IMG/VR virus record: IMGVR_UViG_3300032275_000001
Coordinates: 45,995-109,994 of that record
DNA from: a virus
Length of the DNA stretch: 64,000 nt
Reading direction: 5' to 3' (one strand)
Part shown: in pieces, positions 1 through 8,578 of the stretch
Layout of the letters: each line of letters starts with the position of its first letter
Numbering within the stretch: the first letter of the stretch is position 1
Position numbers and translations under genes: made by a program
Notes under the pieces: generated by a model
What the model was told of the DNA's origin: nothing
Seen by the model: only the letters and a program-made list of their open reading frames with translations
Database searches by the model: none

Positions 1-930
1 TCTAGATATAATCTTGCTATGCAGATTAAACAAGAGTGTTGGGAACTTGTAGGTATGTCTAAACAACGTATGGGATCTGTTTCTGCTTCTGAATCAGCTA
101 CAGGTACAAACACTGCTATGCAACAGAGTTATTCTCAAACAGAGCCTCTATTCGTGGCTCATGAATATGTAATGGGTCAATTGTATCAGAGTATTATAGA
201 TGCTGCTTTATATGTAGAATCATCTAAACCACAATCCACTCTATCATATATTACATCTGAAGGAGAATCTGCATTTGTACAAGTGAATGGAACAGATCTT
301 AGATTTAGAGATTTGAAAGTGTTCCTTACTAACAGACCAGAAGATACACAAATGTTTAATGAGCTTAGACAATTGTCTCAAGCTATTATACAGAATGGTG
401 GCACACTTTATGATGTTGTTGAACTATACAGTTCTAAATCACAAAGAGATCTTAAGAAAACATTCAAAGATCTTAGAGATAGACAAATTGCACAGCAAGA
501 ACAAGCTCAGCAATTACAACAGCAACAACAACAAGCTCAAGAGCAACAAGCTCAAGCTCAACAACAGTTTGCTATACAACAACATCAAGAACAACTTGCT
601 CATGATGATTATCAAAAAGAACTTGATAGACTATCTAAAGAAAAGATTGCCATCATTGCTGCTACTGGATATGGTAATATTGAGAGTGAAGATGTTAATG
701 CTAATGCTATTCCTGATGTAATGGAGATGAGTAGATTAGCTCATGACCAAGAGAAAGCTTCTAAAGACTATGGATTAAAAATGGCTGATATTCAATCTAA
801 GAATAAACAAGCTAGTGATAAAATGTCTATAGAAAAAGAAAAATTAGCAGTGCAAAGAGAGAATATGGCAAATGATGAAAAAATAGCAAAGATAAATGCA
901 AGCAATAGAGCAAATAAAACAAAGAAATAA
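1..930 (+). CDS. Portal protein, C-terminal part (5' end outside window)
   Basis: The reading frame is open from base 1 with no stop upstream, so this is the 3' part of a gene that starts outside the window. The first ~130 residues carry a portal-like segment (QRMGSVSASESATGTN, then a run ending in SYSQTEPLF) that I recognise from crAss-like phage portals. The rest is a Gln-rich coiled coil (residues ~160-210 from the first in-frame Met at 19) followed by a charged, Lys-rich helix to the stop. The portal forms the dodecameric DNA channel at the capsid vertex. Its position directly before a scaffold-like gene and the major capsid gene fits. The 3' end overlaps the start of the next gene, an inserted homing endonuclease, by 35 bases. 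Portal identity rests on family memory and gene order. Confidence 0.8.
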   Translation, partial: SRYNLAMQIKQECWELVGMSKQRMGSVSASESATGTNTAMQQSYSQTEPLFVAHEYVMGQLYQSIIDAALYVESSKPQSTLSYITSEGESAFVQVNGTDLRFRDLKVFLTNRPEDTQMFNELRQLSQAIIQNGGTLYDVVELYSSKSQRDLKKTFKDLRDRQIAQQEQAQQLQQQQQQAQEQQAQAQQQFAIQQHQEQLAHDDYQKELDRLSKEKIAIIAATGYGNIESEDVNANAIPDVMEMSRLAHDQEKASKDYGLKMADIQSKNKQASDKMSIEKEKLAVQRENMANDEKIAKINASNRANKTKK

Positions 931-1633
931 AAAAGGTTTAATTTATAAAATAAACTTAAGTGATAAATTTATTATAGGAAGTACTATAAATTATAAAGAA
1001 AGAGTATATCACCATAAGTATTGTTTAATAAATAATAAACATTGTAATAAACCATTACAGTCATTATATAATAAATTAGATAATAAAAATATTAGCTTTG
1101 AAATATTACAAGAAGATATTCCAGAAATTATTTTACAATATGTAGAGGATATTTGGATAGGTGCAAGTTGTAGTAAAATACAAGATAAAAAACAAGGTTT
1201 AAATATAATAGACGGTTCTAGGATTTCTTATACAAAAGAAATGATAGAACATAAAAGAATTATACAAACTGAAAAAATGAAAAATCTTTCAGTAGAAGAT
1301 AAAAAACAAATATATATAAAAGGACAACTTACTAAAAAAGTAAAAATTATAGAAATAGGAGAAAATATATCAAAAGGTAGAAAAAATAATGCAAAGTTTA
1401 ACTGGGATAATAATCAAACAAAACCTGTTACTCAGTTAACAAAAGATGACATAGTTATCAATACATGGTCTTCTGCTTATCAAGTGCAAAAAGAATTAGG
1501 TTTTAGTTCTTCTAAAATCAGTGCTGTTTGTAGAAATAAATATAATTTAAAAACACATAATAACTATAAATGGAGATTCTCTACAATAGAAGAAATAGAA
1601 AATGCTAAAGGACGTAATAACAAAAAAGGTTAA
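896..1633 (+). CDS. GIY-YIG homing endonuclease with NUMOD1-type tail
   Basis: The 245-residue product begins with a GIY-YIG nuclease core: GLIYKI around residues 14-19 and FIIGST about ten residues later, followed by an Arg-containing helix (YKERVYHHK). A C-terminal segment (PVTQLTKDDIVINTWSSAYQ onward, ending GYKWRF-like as NNYKWRF) is a NUMOD1-like DNA-binding helix-turn-helix. Such free-standing endonucleases cut a phage target and spread by homing. The gene starts inside the portal reading frame in another frame and fills the portal/scaffold junction. It is more A-rich than its neighbours (long AAA and ATA codon runs), in line with separate origin. The first motif residue pair reads GLIY rather than GIY, a tolerated variation; activity is not provable by eye. 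Confidence 0.88.
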   Translation: MQAIEQIKQRNKKGLIYKINLSDKFIIGSTINYKERVYHHKYCLINNKHCNKPLQSLYNKLDNKNISFEILQEDIPEIILQYVEDIWIGASCSKIQDKKQGLNIIDGSRISYTKEMIEHKRIIQTEKMKNLSVEDKKQIYIKGQLTKKVKIIEIGENISKGRKNNAKFNWDNNQTKPVTQLTKDDIVINTWSSAYQVQKELGFSSSKISAVCRNKYNLKTHNNYKWRFSTIEEIENAKGRNNKKG

Positions 1634-1639
1634 AAAACT

Positions 1640-1657
1640 TCTCCTCTTCGGGGGAGA
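1640..1657 (+). terminator. UUCG-capped hairpin after endonuclease gene
   Basis: Seven base pairs close a C(TTCG)G tetraloop: TCTCCTC pairs with GGGGAGA. It lies eight bases after the endonuclease stop and before the next promoter. There is no T-run after the stem, so it may act as a weak terminator, an RNA-stabilising 3' end or a processing site. Confidence 0.55.
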
Positions 1658-1670
1658 TAAAAATATTAAT

Positions 1671-1680
1671 GCTATATTAT
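1671..1680 (+). promoter_or_regulatory. GCTATATTAT upstream motif, copy 1
   Basis: Exact 10-mer also found at 51887 and 58853, each time upstream of a Bacteroidota-type promoter. Here it begins 42 bases before the TTTG element of the promoter at 1713. Candidate activator-binding site. Confidence 0.5.
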
Positions 1681-1712
1681 CAACAAAATTGAATCACATT
1701 GGCTGATAATGC

Positions 1713-1743
1713 TTTGATATTCAAAACTCTTATTATACATTTA
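1713..1743 (+). promoter_or_regulatory. Bacteroidota-type promoter for scaffold and capsid genes
   Basis: TTTG at 1713-1716, a 19-base spacer and TACATTTA at 1736-1743, against the Bacteroidota consensus TTTG, 19-21 bases, TAnnTTTG (one mismatch at the last base). Transcription would start near 1750, giving a short A-rich leader before the ATG at 1777. It would drive the scaffold-like and major capsid genes independently of the portal operon. Confidence 0.7.
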
Positions 1744-1776
1744 CACTAAATAAACCAAACACAAATACAACTACAT

Positions 1777-3039
1777 ATGGCTGACAATTTAGAAACTATG
1801 GGAAACTTTAGTATCCAAGATACTATGGAAATGGGAATGGGTAACCAAGAACTATTAAATGACTTGTTTTCTCCTGAAACAGCATCCTCTAATCCAGAAG
1901 ATGTAACTCCTATTATCAATGAGGCTGATGCACCTGCTGCACCTGCTAAACCAGAAGTTCCAAAAGGTAAGGACATTGTTCCTCCAAAGAGCGTTGATGG
2001 TAAAACAGATGAAGAGAAACTAGAAGGTCAATCAATGATCTCTGATTTCTTAAGTGATAACCCTGATGATGAAGAGGAAGACGCTCCAGTATCAAAAGTT
2101 GCAAAATCTGCAACAGTTGATAATGATGATGAATCTGATGAACCAGAAACAACTCAGTTCACAGCTCTTGCTAATGATCTATATAAACTAGGAGTGTTCA
2201 CATCTGAAGATGATGATGATGATCAAGAACCAGTAACTACAGCAGAAGAGTTTTTAGAAAGATTCAATGCTGAGAAGAAAAAAGGTGCTAGTGAAATAGT
2301 ACAAAACTTCATAGGACAATTTGGAGAAGATTATCAAGAAGCGTTTGATGCCATATTTGTAAAAGGAGTTGATCCAAAAGATTACTTCACTACATATAAT
2401 ACTGTTGTTGGATTTGCTGAGATGGATCTTTCTGATGAGACCAATCAAGTTAGAATAATGAAACAAGCTCTAACTAATCAAGGGTTTGATCCAGAAGATA
2501 TAGAAACAGAAGTTGAAAGACTTAAAAACTACGGTGACTTAGAAAGCGTTGCAACTAAACATCACAAGGTGTTGGTTAAAAAAGAAGCAGCTAAGTTACA
2601 AGAATTAGAAGCTAAATCTGCAGCTGAGCTACAACAAAAAGCTCAAGTCAGAAATCAATATATAAGCAATGTGCAATCCATCTTAAATGATAAGGTGAAA
2701 GCAAAAGAGTTTGATGGTATTCCTATCAATCCAAAATTAGCAACAGAACTACAAGACTTCTTATTAGTAGATAAGTGGAAAACTCCATCAGGAGAAACTC
2801 TTACAGACTTTGATCGTGCTATTCTTGATATGAAAAGACCTGAGAACCACGCAATGAAAGTTAAGGTGGGACTTCTTTTAAAGATGTTAGAAAAAGATCC
2901 TACATTATCAACTATACAAAGAACAGGCGTTACAAAGAAATCTAACGAACTGTTTGGAGAAGTTGCAAGACAAGTTACCAAAGCTAAGAGCACTGGTACA
3001 GGAACAAGTAGTGTTAATACAAAATCGTGGTTTCAATAA
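1777..3039 (+). CDS. Acidic scaffold-like head assembly protein
   Basis: The 420-residue product lies between portal and major capsid protein, the usual place of a scaffolding protein. The first ~150 residues are acidic and low-complexity (SDNPDDEEEDAP, TSEDDDDDQEP), followed by a mostly helical, charged region with a coiled-coil stretch at ~265-300 (KKEAAKLQELEAKSAAELQQ). The tail ends in a Ser/Thr-rich segment and WFQ. An acidic disordered N-terminus plus helical body is typical of phage scaffolds, which template the procapsid and are then removed. I do not recognise a specific family by motif, so the role comes from position and composition. The start ATG has the A-rich leader ACAACTACAT typical of this phage. 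Confidence 0.62.
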   Translation: MADNLETMGNFSIQDTMEMGMGNQELLNDLFSPETASSNPEDVTPIINEADAPAAPAKPEVPKGKDIVPPKSVDGKTDEEKLEGQSMISDFLSDNPDDEEEDAPVSKVAKSATVDNDDESDEPETTQFTALANDLYKLGVFTSEDDDDDQEPVTTAEEFLERFNAEKKKGASEIVQNFIGQFGEDYQEAFDAIFVKGVDPKDYFTTYNTVVGFAEMDLSDETNQVRIMKQALTNQGFDPEDIETEVERLKNYGDLESVATKHHKVLVKKEAAKLQELEAKSAAELQQKAQVRNQYISNVQSILNDKVKAKEFDGIPINPKLATELQDFLLVDKWKTPSGETLTDFDRAILDMKRPENHAMKVKVGLLLKMLEKDPTLSTIQRTGVTKKSNELFGEVARQVTKAKSTGTGTSSVNTKSWFQ

Positions 3040-3068
3040 CAAATTAATAATTAATAAATTCAAATAAA

Positions 3069-4631
3069 ATGGCAGTTCAAACAATCCCTGGGTTAACTGG
3101 TTTTACTTATGCTCGTGTAGCGTCTATGGACAAGCGTGCAGTAGGTAAACTTACAGACTCGAATCACTTGGAAAGTTTTCACTCTACTGAGCCTGCGGAC
3201 TATGATAAAAAAATCATCAGTCTTTATACCCAGAGTTCATTGTACAGTAATGACTTTCTTGACATGATTAACAAAAGCACACCTTATTACATAGATAATA
3301 ATAGTGATGCCTGGAAATGGCAAGTATCAGTTCCTTACAAATTCCCAAAAATTATTGACATCCCTGCTTCTACGCAAGATTTAATTGCAACTGGAAAAAC
3401 AGGTATTGATGGTCAAGAATTCCAATTAGTATTAGATACTAATGAGTTCTCTAAAAACGCTATCATCTCTGTAGGTACACGTCAATATGGTCCACGTTTC
3501 TACGTGATCAAAGATCCTATGCCTTGGAATGCAGGATATTTGTATTCATTCACTCTTGTGACTGACAATCCTACTATCGATTTCGTTAATCCTTTATTCT
3601 TACAATATGGTATCGAACTTGAATTAGTTGATGCAGCTATTGGAGAATTTGATCAAGACTTATTAGGTCTTCCAAGATTAGGTGAGCAAATCACAATGTT
3701 CGAATCTTTAGGTTCTGGATATGGATATGAGCACAAAATTACAGAATGGGCTGATGATAAAATGATGGTTGATGCTTCAGGTAAACCTCTTGACATTTTA
3801 GTATATGCTCCCCAAAGACGTAACCAATTACCGCTTACACGTAATGATGTTAAATGGGAACCGTTCATTGAGTTCTGGATGCGTAAATCTATGTTGGAAT
3901 TGAAAGTTAAACGTATGATCTGGGCTAAACCAGGTACAGTTAAAACTAACGGTTCTAAACAAGAAGTTAAACGTACATCTGCAGGTGTTTACCACAGAAT
4001 GCGTAACAATGGTAACTTAGTACAATATAACAGAGGTGAATTCTCTGCTAACTTGATTCGTTCAGTATTTGGTGATCTTTTCTACAGAAGAGTGGATGTT
4101 AAAGACAGACGAGTTAAAATGTACACTAACGAAGCTGGATTCGATGTATTCCAACAAGCTTTGAAAACTGATGCATTAAATTCAGGTCTTACTTTTATGG
4201 CAGATTCTGGAAACAGATACATGCAAGGTGAAGGACAACATATCACTTACAACTTTGCATTTGATGCAATGGTTACACGTGAGACTGGTCGTGTTGAACT
4301 TATTCACTTGAAAGAATTAGATTTACCACAAACTAACCTAGAGTTTGGACAAAACAAAAAATCTACTCCAGTATTTATGGTGTTTGATGTTTCTCCAATG
4401 GGTGATGGTTCTATGGTAAATAACATTAGAGAAGTGAGAATGAAAGGTGCTCCTTCTATGACTTGGGGTTATATTGATGGTACTCGTCACCACTTAGGTT
4501 TTGCTAAGTCTCAAGGTATGAGTTCAGCTAACAAATTCCCAGGATACGAAATCTGGATGAAGGACAGATGTGATGTATTTATTGAAGATTTATCAAGAAC
4601 TGTGTTGATTGAGGAAATCCCACAATTCTAA
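3069..4631 (+). CDS. Major capsid protein (HK97-fold, crAss-like)
   Basis: The 520-residue product has the look of the crAss-like phage major capsid protein: an N-terminal segment of GLTGFTYARVASMDKRAVGK type, a central region with FYVIKDPMPWNAGYLYSFTL and EITMFESLGSGYGYEHKI-like sequence (actual GEQITMFESLGSGYGYEHK), and a C-terminal part ending EDLSRTVLIEEIPQF. Codon use is markedly more regular than in neighbours, with many CGT, GGT and AAC codons, as expected for the most abundant virion protein. It follows the scaffold-like gene by 29 bases and is followed by strong RNA hairpins and a tRNA gene. It would build the icosahedral shell through HK97-type subunits. Identity is by memory of the family; the fold is inferred. 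Confidence 0.85.
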   Translation: MAVQTIPGLTGFTYARVASMDKRAVGKLTDSNHLESFHSTEPADYDKKIISLYTQSSLYSNDFLDMINKSTPYYIDNNSDAWKWQVSVPYKFPKIIDIPASTQDLIATGKTGIDGQEFQLVLDTNEFSKNAIISVGTRQYGPRFYVIKDPMPWNAGYLYSFTLVTDNPTIDFVNPLFLQYGIELELVDAAIGEFDQDLLGLPRLGEQITMFESLGSGYGYEHKITEWADDKMMVDASGKPLDILVYAPQRRNQLPLTRNDVKWEPFIEFWMRKSMLELKVKRMIWAKPGTVKTNGSKQEVKRTSAGVYHRMRNNGNLVQYNRGEFSANLIRSVFGDLFYRRVDVKDRRVKMYTNEAGFDVFQQALKTDALNSGLTFMADSGNRYMQGEGQHITYNFAFDAMVTRETGRVELIHLKELDLPQTNLEFGQNKKSTPVFMVFDVSPMGDGSMVNNIREVRMKGAPSMTWGYIDGTRHHLGFAKSQGMSSANKFPGYEIWMKDRCDVFIEDLSRTVLIEEIPQF

Positions 4632-4687
4632 TAATAATAGTAGTTGTATTGCTTCCCATTATAGAACAGCATACATCTCTTTTTTCC

Positions 4688-4734
4688 GAGAAGAATCCCC
4701 TCACCTCCTCTCCCTCCTAGAGGGGAAGCTTCTC
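4688..4734 (+). terminator. Long hairpin downstream of major capsid gene
   Basis: GAGAAG (4688-4693) pairs with CTTCTC (4729-4734) and CCCCTC (4697-4702) with GAGGGG (4720-4725), with a small internal loop and a 17-base pyrimidine-rich apical loop. No T-run follows, so partial termination or 3'-end protection of the capsid message is more likely than strong termination. Two smaller hairpins (4752-4764 and 4771-4786) follow before the tRNA. Confidence 0.6.
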
Positions 4735-4796
4735 AAATTAGAGTGATGGATTGTGGTGTCCACAGTCGCATTCCATTCAATTGGAACACTCTGCAA

Positions 4797-4867
4797 GGCG
4801 GTTTAGTGTAATTGGTAGCATATCGGGCTCATAACCCAATGGCCAGGTTCGAGTCCTGAATCCGCAA
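4797..4867 (+). tRNA. tRNA-Met (CAU anticodon)
   Basis: A cloverleaf can be folded: acceptor GCGGT/ATCCGC, D-arm with GTGT-AATTGGTA-GCAT, anticodon stem TCGGG/CCCAA around loop CTCATAA (anticodon CAT at 4830-4832), T-arm CCAGG-TTCGAGT-CCTGA. U8-A9 and the GG of the D-loop are in place. The variable loop is only about three bases, and the acceptor and T stems each have a mismatch, so the molecule is slightly short (about 71 nt). CCA is not encoded. The CAU anticodon could be elongator Met, or Ile2 if the wobble C is modified to lysidine. It lies between the capsid gene and the next structural gene. Confidence 0.85.
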
Positions 4868-4902
4868 CTAAAATAAACCAAATAAATTAAATTAACTACA
4901 TT

Positions 4903-5871
4903 ATGGGTAAGACTGGAAAAATCTCTACGATCAAACGTGAGTATAATAGTTCGCAATTGCAAACAATGGACAGTGGGCTAGCACAAAAAGGAATGACAAG
5001 AATCCCTGGAACAGGAGTATTCAAATATCCTTACAAAGAATTAGATGGTAAGTACAGAACAGGATTAGATCCTACTGCTTCATATATCAGAAGAATTTCA
5101 GATCCTCTAGAAAAAGAGTTAGAAATTGAGAGAGTTACTAAACTTAAGGCTAAGCTTGAGTATGATTTAGGAGATATTGATTTAGGACCTCGTTCACAAT
5201 TCTGGAACTATGGGCTATCAACTTCTACAGATGACCAGACTCACGTACAATCTGTTAAATTAATGGATGGTGATAACTTCTTTGATCTATCAGTTCCTTT
5301 TCAAGAGATAGCCTTTTCATGGTTAAGAGTACATCCAACAATTGCATCAAGTCACCAAGCTTGGGAAAGAGGTGAGTATCCAGCAGAGACACAGTTCTAT
5401 GTTGTAGATGATGAGATTGAGAATGCAGTTATATACAAGAAAAAACAATTGATTAACAAAGCAATTGTTATGTTTGATTCAATGACTCCTGAAAAGAAAA
5501 AGAAAGTTGCAAGACTTTTAGGACTTCCAGTAACAGAAGAAACCAAAGAAGAAGTTGTTTACAATCAAGTAGATAACGTATTGAAACAAACAGAATTTAA
5601 GAATGGAAAATATTTAGGATTAAATCCAGTTGAAGTGTTCAATAGATTTGCTAATATGAAAGATGACTTACTCCATATTAAAGATTTAGTTAAACAAGCA
5701 ACAGCACATTCAGTATATAGAATCAAACCTAATGGTAAGATATATGAAGGTGAATATGAAGTGGCAAAAGATGAAGATGACTTAGTTAGATTCTTAGCTG
5801 ATGATGATAACCAAGATGAGTTGTTGATATTAGAAGGTAAATTAAAAACTAAAAAACTAGCTTCTGTTTAA
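4903..5871 (+). CDS. Conserved virion-region protein, unknown function
   Basis: The 322-residue product lies straight after the capsid gene and tRNA. It has a mostly polar N-terminus (TRIPGTGVFKYPYKELDGKY), a middle with several Trp/Tyr-rich short stretches (QFWNYGLSTSTDDQ, EIAFSWLRVHPTI), a helical Lys-rich region (MTPEKKKKVARLLGLP) and an acidic C-terminus (VRFLADDDNQDE). I know proteins of this kind from the same slot in crAss-like genomes but not their function. The MTPEKKKKVARLLGL helix looks like an AAA- or HeH-type small helical module found in phage head proteins. No membrane segment or signal peptide is visible. A head-associated, head-completion or cargo role is inferred from position only. 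Confidence 0.6.
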   Translation: MGKTGKISTIKREYNSSQLQTMDSGLAQKGMTRIPGTGVFKYPYKELDGKYRTGLDPTASYIRRISDPLEKELEIERVTKLKAKLEYDLGDIDLGPRSQFWNYGLSTSTDDQTHVQSVKLMDGDNFFDLSVPFQEIAFSWLRVHPTIASSHQAWERGEYPAETQFYVVDDEIENAVIYKKKQLINKAIVMFDSMTPEKKKKVARLLGLPVTEETKEEVVYNQVDNVLKQTEFKNGKYLGLNPVEVFNRFANMKDDLLHIKDLVKQATAHSVYRIKPNGKIYEGEYEVAKDEDDLVRFLADDDNQDELLILEGKLKTKKLASV

Positions 5872-5899
5872 GGGGCTAGTTTTAAAAATATAAAAGCAT

Positions 5900-6631
5900 A
5901 TGATCCCAGTAGATAGTTTATTATATAAAGTAGATCAAAGACTAAATAAACTATCAACTAATGAGCACCAACAGATTCAATTAGAAGATAAGATTTTAGC
6001 TTTGAACGAAGCTCAGATTAAGTTGATAAAACAAAAGATTGATGGTATAAGTGTTACTAGTGGATTAGGAATGGATTCTTTTAAAAAGCGTTACGAAGAT
6101 TTACAAAGCTTAGTAATGAATTATAATCACCAACCTTTAACATTAACATTAAAAGATCGTGATTTGAATCAATGGGCTGCTAACATTCATTTACTTGAAC
6201 CTAAGTATATGTTTTATGTTGACAGTTATGCATTAGCTGATAAAGGTAGATGTAAAGATAGAAAGATATGGATTAACCGAGATCTTGCTAAACATGGTGA
6301 TCTTCAATTCATATTAAACAATGAGCATTACAAACCTTCATTTGAGTACCAAGAAACATTTAACTTCTTAGCATCGGATGAAATCTCAATTTTTACTGAT
6401 GGTACCTTTACCCCTAAGAATCTACAAATAATGTATATGAGATATCCTCTTTATATTAATAAAACAGGATATATAATGTTAGATGGTAATCCATCATTTG
6501 ATCAAGACTGTGAGCTTGAAACATACTTAGAAGATGAACTTCTAGATCTTACAGTTCAGAATCTAGCAATGTATACTGAAAACTCTGCTGCAGTACAAAG
6601 TGCACAGTTCAGAATACAAACAAACGAATAA
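5900..6631 (+). CDS. Ring/connector-type structural protein
   Basis: The 243-residue product starts with a helical region containing a short coiled coil (residues ~10-45), then an alpha/beta segment with paired short motifs (GRCKDRKIWINRDLAKHGDL, FTDGTFTPKNLQIMYMRYPL) and a C-terminal helix LEDELLDLTVQNLAMYTENS that resembles the C-terminal helix of head-tail connector proteins. The downstream protein at 15553 has a comparable plan (N-terminal helices, beta middle, C-terminal ELTSKKLLSTYFSIP helix), suggesting the two are related ring proteins. It sits between the capsid-adjacent gene and a major beta-rich virion protein. Function is inferred from layout and secondary-structure pattern. Confidence 0.55.
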   Translation: MIPVDSLLYKVDQRLNKLSTNEHQQIQLEDKILALNEAQIKLIKQKIDGISVTSGLGMDSFKKRYEDLQSLVMNYNHQPLTLTLKDRDLNQWAANIHLLEPKYMFYVDSYALADKGRCKDRKIWINRDLAKHGDLQFILNNEHYKPSFEYQETFNFLASDEISIFTDGTFTPKNLQIMYMRYPLYINKTGYIMLDGNPSFDQDCELETYLEDELLDLTVQNLAMYTENSAAVQSAQFRIQTNE

Positions 6632-6655
6632 ACTATTAATTTAAATAAATAAACA

Positions 6656-7825
6656 ATGGCTGATTTTTCATTAACCACGTTATTCGTGGTTCCAGTAGGG
6701 CAAGCAACGATCCCTAGCTCTGGTACGAGTTCAACACAAGACCTTACTGCAGGTATTGTGGGCATTTTTAGCAACAACTATGTTCCTGTTAATTCAGGTA
6801 CAATTGCTGCTTCTCCTTATTTCTACATTGCACAAGGAAGAGAAAACACTTACCTTCAAGGTTCTAAAAGATCTGATAAGATATCAGGTAAAAACAATGC
6901 TGGTACAGGAAGTAATGTAACTGAATGGTACAAAGTAACAGGATGCCCAACTGCGGCAAACCAAATTACTGATGTAACTAACTTCTCTGCACAATGTGGT
7001 GATACAATCACACTTACACTTCGTGCTGACAGTTCTTACCTTAGAACTCTTTATTTCAACGGATTTACACGTTCAGTAACTATTCAAGCACCTTGTTGTG
7101 ATTGTGGTGATGATCCATGTGTTGATGTTGATGTAAATGATTTGATTAATCAATTCATTGCAAAATTAACTGCACAAGCTCCTGGTATCAATCCTGACAA
7201 CATTAGCTTGAACAACTTCTACACATTTGAAAATTTTGATGGAACTACTCTGCGTATTACAGGAAAACCTTTAACTCAATATGGACAACCATGTGATGTT
7301 GCTGCGTTCCCTTTTGAATATGACAGAATGACTTTTAGAACTTTTGTATATGCTGGCCCAGCTACTACTGCTGACTTCATTGTTGCAGATTCTTGTAACA
7401 TTGTTGCTAATGCTGTCATCACTCAACGTTCTTCTTATGCTTCAGGACAAGCTGCAGAATTTATCCAATTGGAGAAAAACTTCTATAGCTACCAAGCTGG
7501 TTACTTGAAACACCTTTACAGAATGAATGGTTACAATGAGAACTTTGAGTCTTATGTTTCTGCTGGTAAAACTTATAATTCATTCTATATCAAATTTAAT
7601 GAATATGATAAGTCTGCTTACCAATGGGGTGATTATATCCAAGAAGATTCTACAGTGATTATTGCTATCCCTCAAGGTGGTTATGATCTTACTAGTGACT
7701 TCCAAGATATTTTAGAAGCTGCTTTAGGAACTGTTACAGATGGTAATGATTGTGTAATCACAACCACTACTACATCAACTGCTGCTCCTAGTACAACAAC
7801 AACATCTTCTACTAACATTCCTTAA
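6656..7825 (+). CDS. Beta-rich virion protein with Thr-rich C-terminal tail
   Basis: The 389-residue product is Gly, Ser, Thr and Asn-rich with many short beta strands and no long helices. A Cys cluster (PCCDCGDDPCVDVDV) lies near residues 145-160. The C-terminus ends in a low-complexity Thr tract (TTTTTSTAAPSTTTTSSTN). Codon use is regular, as in the capsid gene, suggesting a high-copy structural protein such as an auxiliary capsid, head-fibre or decoration protein. A strong terminator follows at 7859, so it may be the last gene of a highly expressed unit with the capsid gene. The Thr tail resembles the linkers that join domains in neighbouring proteins, but here it ends the protein. Exact role unknown. 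Confidence 0.6.
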   Translation: MADFSLTTLFVVPVGQATIPSSGTSSTQDLTAGIVGIFSNNYVPVNSGTIAASPYFYIAQGRENTYLQGSKRSDKISGKNNAGTGSNVTEWYKVTGCPTAANQITDVTNFSAQCGDTITLTLRADSSYLRTLYFNGFTRSVTIQAPCCDCGDDPCVDVDVNDLINQFIAKLTAQAPGINPDNISLNNFYTFENFDGTTLRITGKPLTQYGQPCDVAAFPFEYDRMTFRTFVYAGPATTADFIVADSCNIVANAVITQRSSYASGQAAEFIQLEKNFYSYQAGYLKHLYRMNGYNENFESYVSAGKTYNSFYIKFNEYDKSAYQWGDYIQEDSTVIIAIPQGGYDLTSDFQDILEAALGTVTDGNDCVITTTTTSTAAPSTTTTSSTNIP

Positions 7826-7858
7826 GGATAAGTAGAAAATAATAAATTCCTAGTATCA

Positions 7859-7895
7859 AGGGGAGATGAGTTAACAAACGCTCTCTCCCCTTTTT
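7859..7895 (+). terminator. Rho-independent terminator
   Basis: AGGGGAGA (7859-7866) pairs with TCTCCCCT (7884-7891), followed by a T-run at 7891-7895. It closes the capsid-proximal transcription unit. No promoter of the TTTG/TAnnTTTG type is visible before the next gene at 7918, so downstream genes probably depend on read-through. Confidence 0.85.
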
Positions 7896-7917
7896 ATTAA
7901 CCTTCAAAAACAAAATC

Positions 7918-8481
7918 ATGGCAGATTTAAAATTAGATATAATTGTAGTACCTACATATAGTACATTGACACTTGGAGTGATGGACGCTTCAACCTATCC
8001 AACAGATCCACCAGATGTTGAGAGCCCATCTATAAAGATAACTGTTCCTGGATTTGGTGATACAACATTACCATTTGATATAAATTCATTTAATTTATAT
8101 ACCACTGCAAATCTTGGGATTACTGAAGTGGGTAGCGAACAACCTCTACCTGATGGAATATATAGATTACGTTATTCTATTGCACCAGCATATTTAAACT
8201 TTGTAGAAAGAACAATAATGCGTACAGAAAGAATACAAGAGAAGTTTGATAGAGCTTTTCTTCAATTGGATTTAATGGAATGTGATAGAGCAATTAAAAC
8301 ACAATCTACCGTTACATTAAACACAATCAACTTTTTTATACAAGGATCAATTGCTGCAGGTAATAACTGTGCTGAATATGAGGCAACTAGATTATATAAT
8401 CAAGCAGATAATATGTTAAATAGTTTTTTAAAATCTAACTGTGGTTGTTCAGGTAACAACTATCAAATTAATTTTAATTAA
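7918..8481 (+). CDS. Conserved tail/head protein, unknown function
   Basis: The 187-residue product has a beta-rich N-terminal half (LDIIVVPTYSTLTLGVMDAS, then ITVPGFGDTTLPF), in which GIYRLRYSIAP reads like an immunoglobulin-like strand pair, and a helical C-terminal half with paired cysteines (LMECDRAI, NNCAEYEATRLYNQADNML, SNCGCSGNN). Proteins of this type occur upstream of a small Cys-rich peptide and a fibre gene in crAss-like and other Bacteroidota phages. The gene is followed two bases later by the Cys-rich peptide gene at 8484. It may be a virion adaptor for the fibres that follow; this is inferred from neighbours only. Confidence 0.5.
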   Translation: MADLKLDIIVVPTYSTLTLGVMDASTYPTDPPDVESPSIKITVPGFGDTTLPFDINSFNLYTTANLGITEVGSEQPLPDGIYRLRYSIAPAYLNFVERTIMRTERIQEKFDRAFLQLDLMECDRAIKTQSTVTLNTINFFIQGSIAAGNNCAEYEATRLYNQADNMLNSFLKSNCGCSGNNYQINFN

Positions 8482-8483
8482 TC

Positions 8484-8573
8484 ATGGCACAATGTAATTC
8501 ATGTGGAGCTAATGTAGGATGTGGATGTCAATTAAAAAATGGACTATGCGCTACATGCGCAGCTAAAAAATAA
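8484..8573 (+). CDS. 29-residue Cys-rich zinc-ribbon-like microprotein
   Basis: ATG at 8484, two bases after the previous stop, stop at 8571. The peptide has six cysteines in 29 residues: CNSC at 4-7, CGC at 13-15 and CATC at 23-26, then AAKK. Two CxxC pairs separated by about 16 residues are the layout of a minimal zinc ribbon. Tight packing between two structural genes (5 bases to the next ATG) and intact frame support it as a real gene. Role unknown; a folded zinc peptide acting as assembly factor or minor virion component is possible. Confidence 0.7.
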   Translation: MAQCNSCGANVGCGCQLKNGLCATCAAKK

Positions 8574-8578
8574 TAAAT

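Noticed and set aside
359-721. 120-residue open frame inside the portal gene
   Set aside because: Shadow frame rich in Lys, Asn and Leu caused by the CAA-rich coiled-coil codons of the portal.
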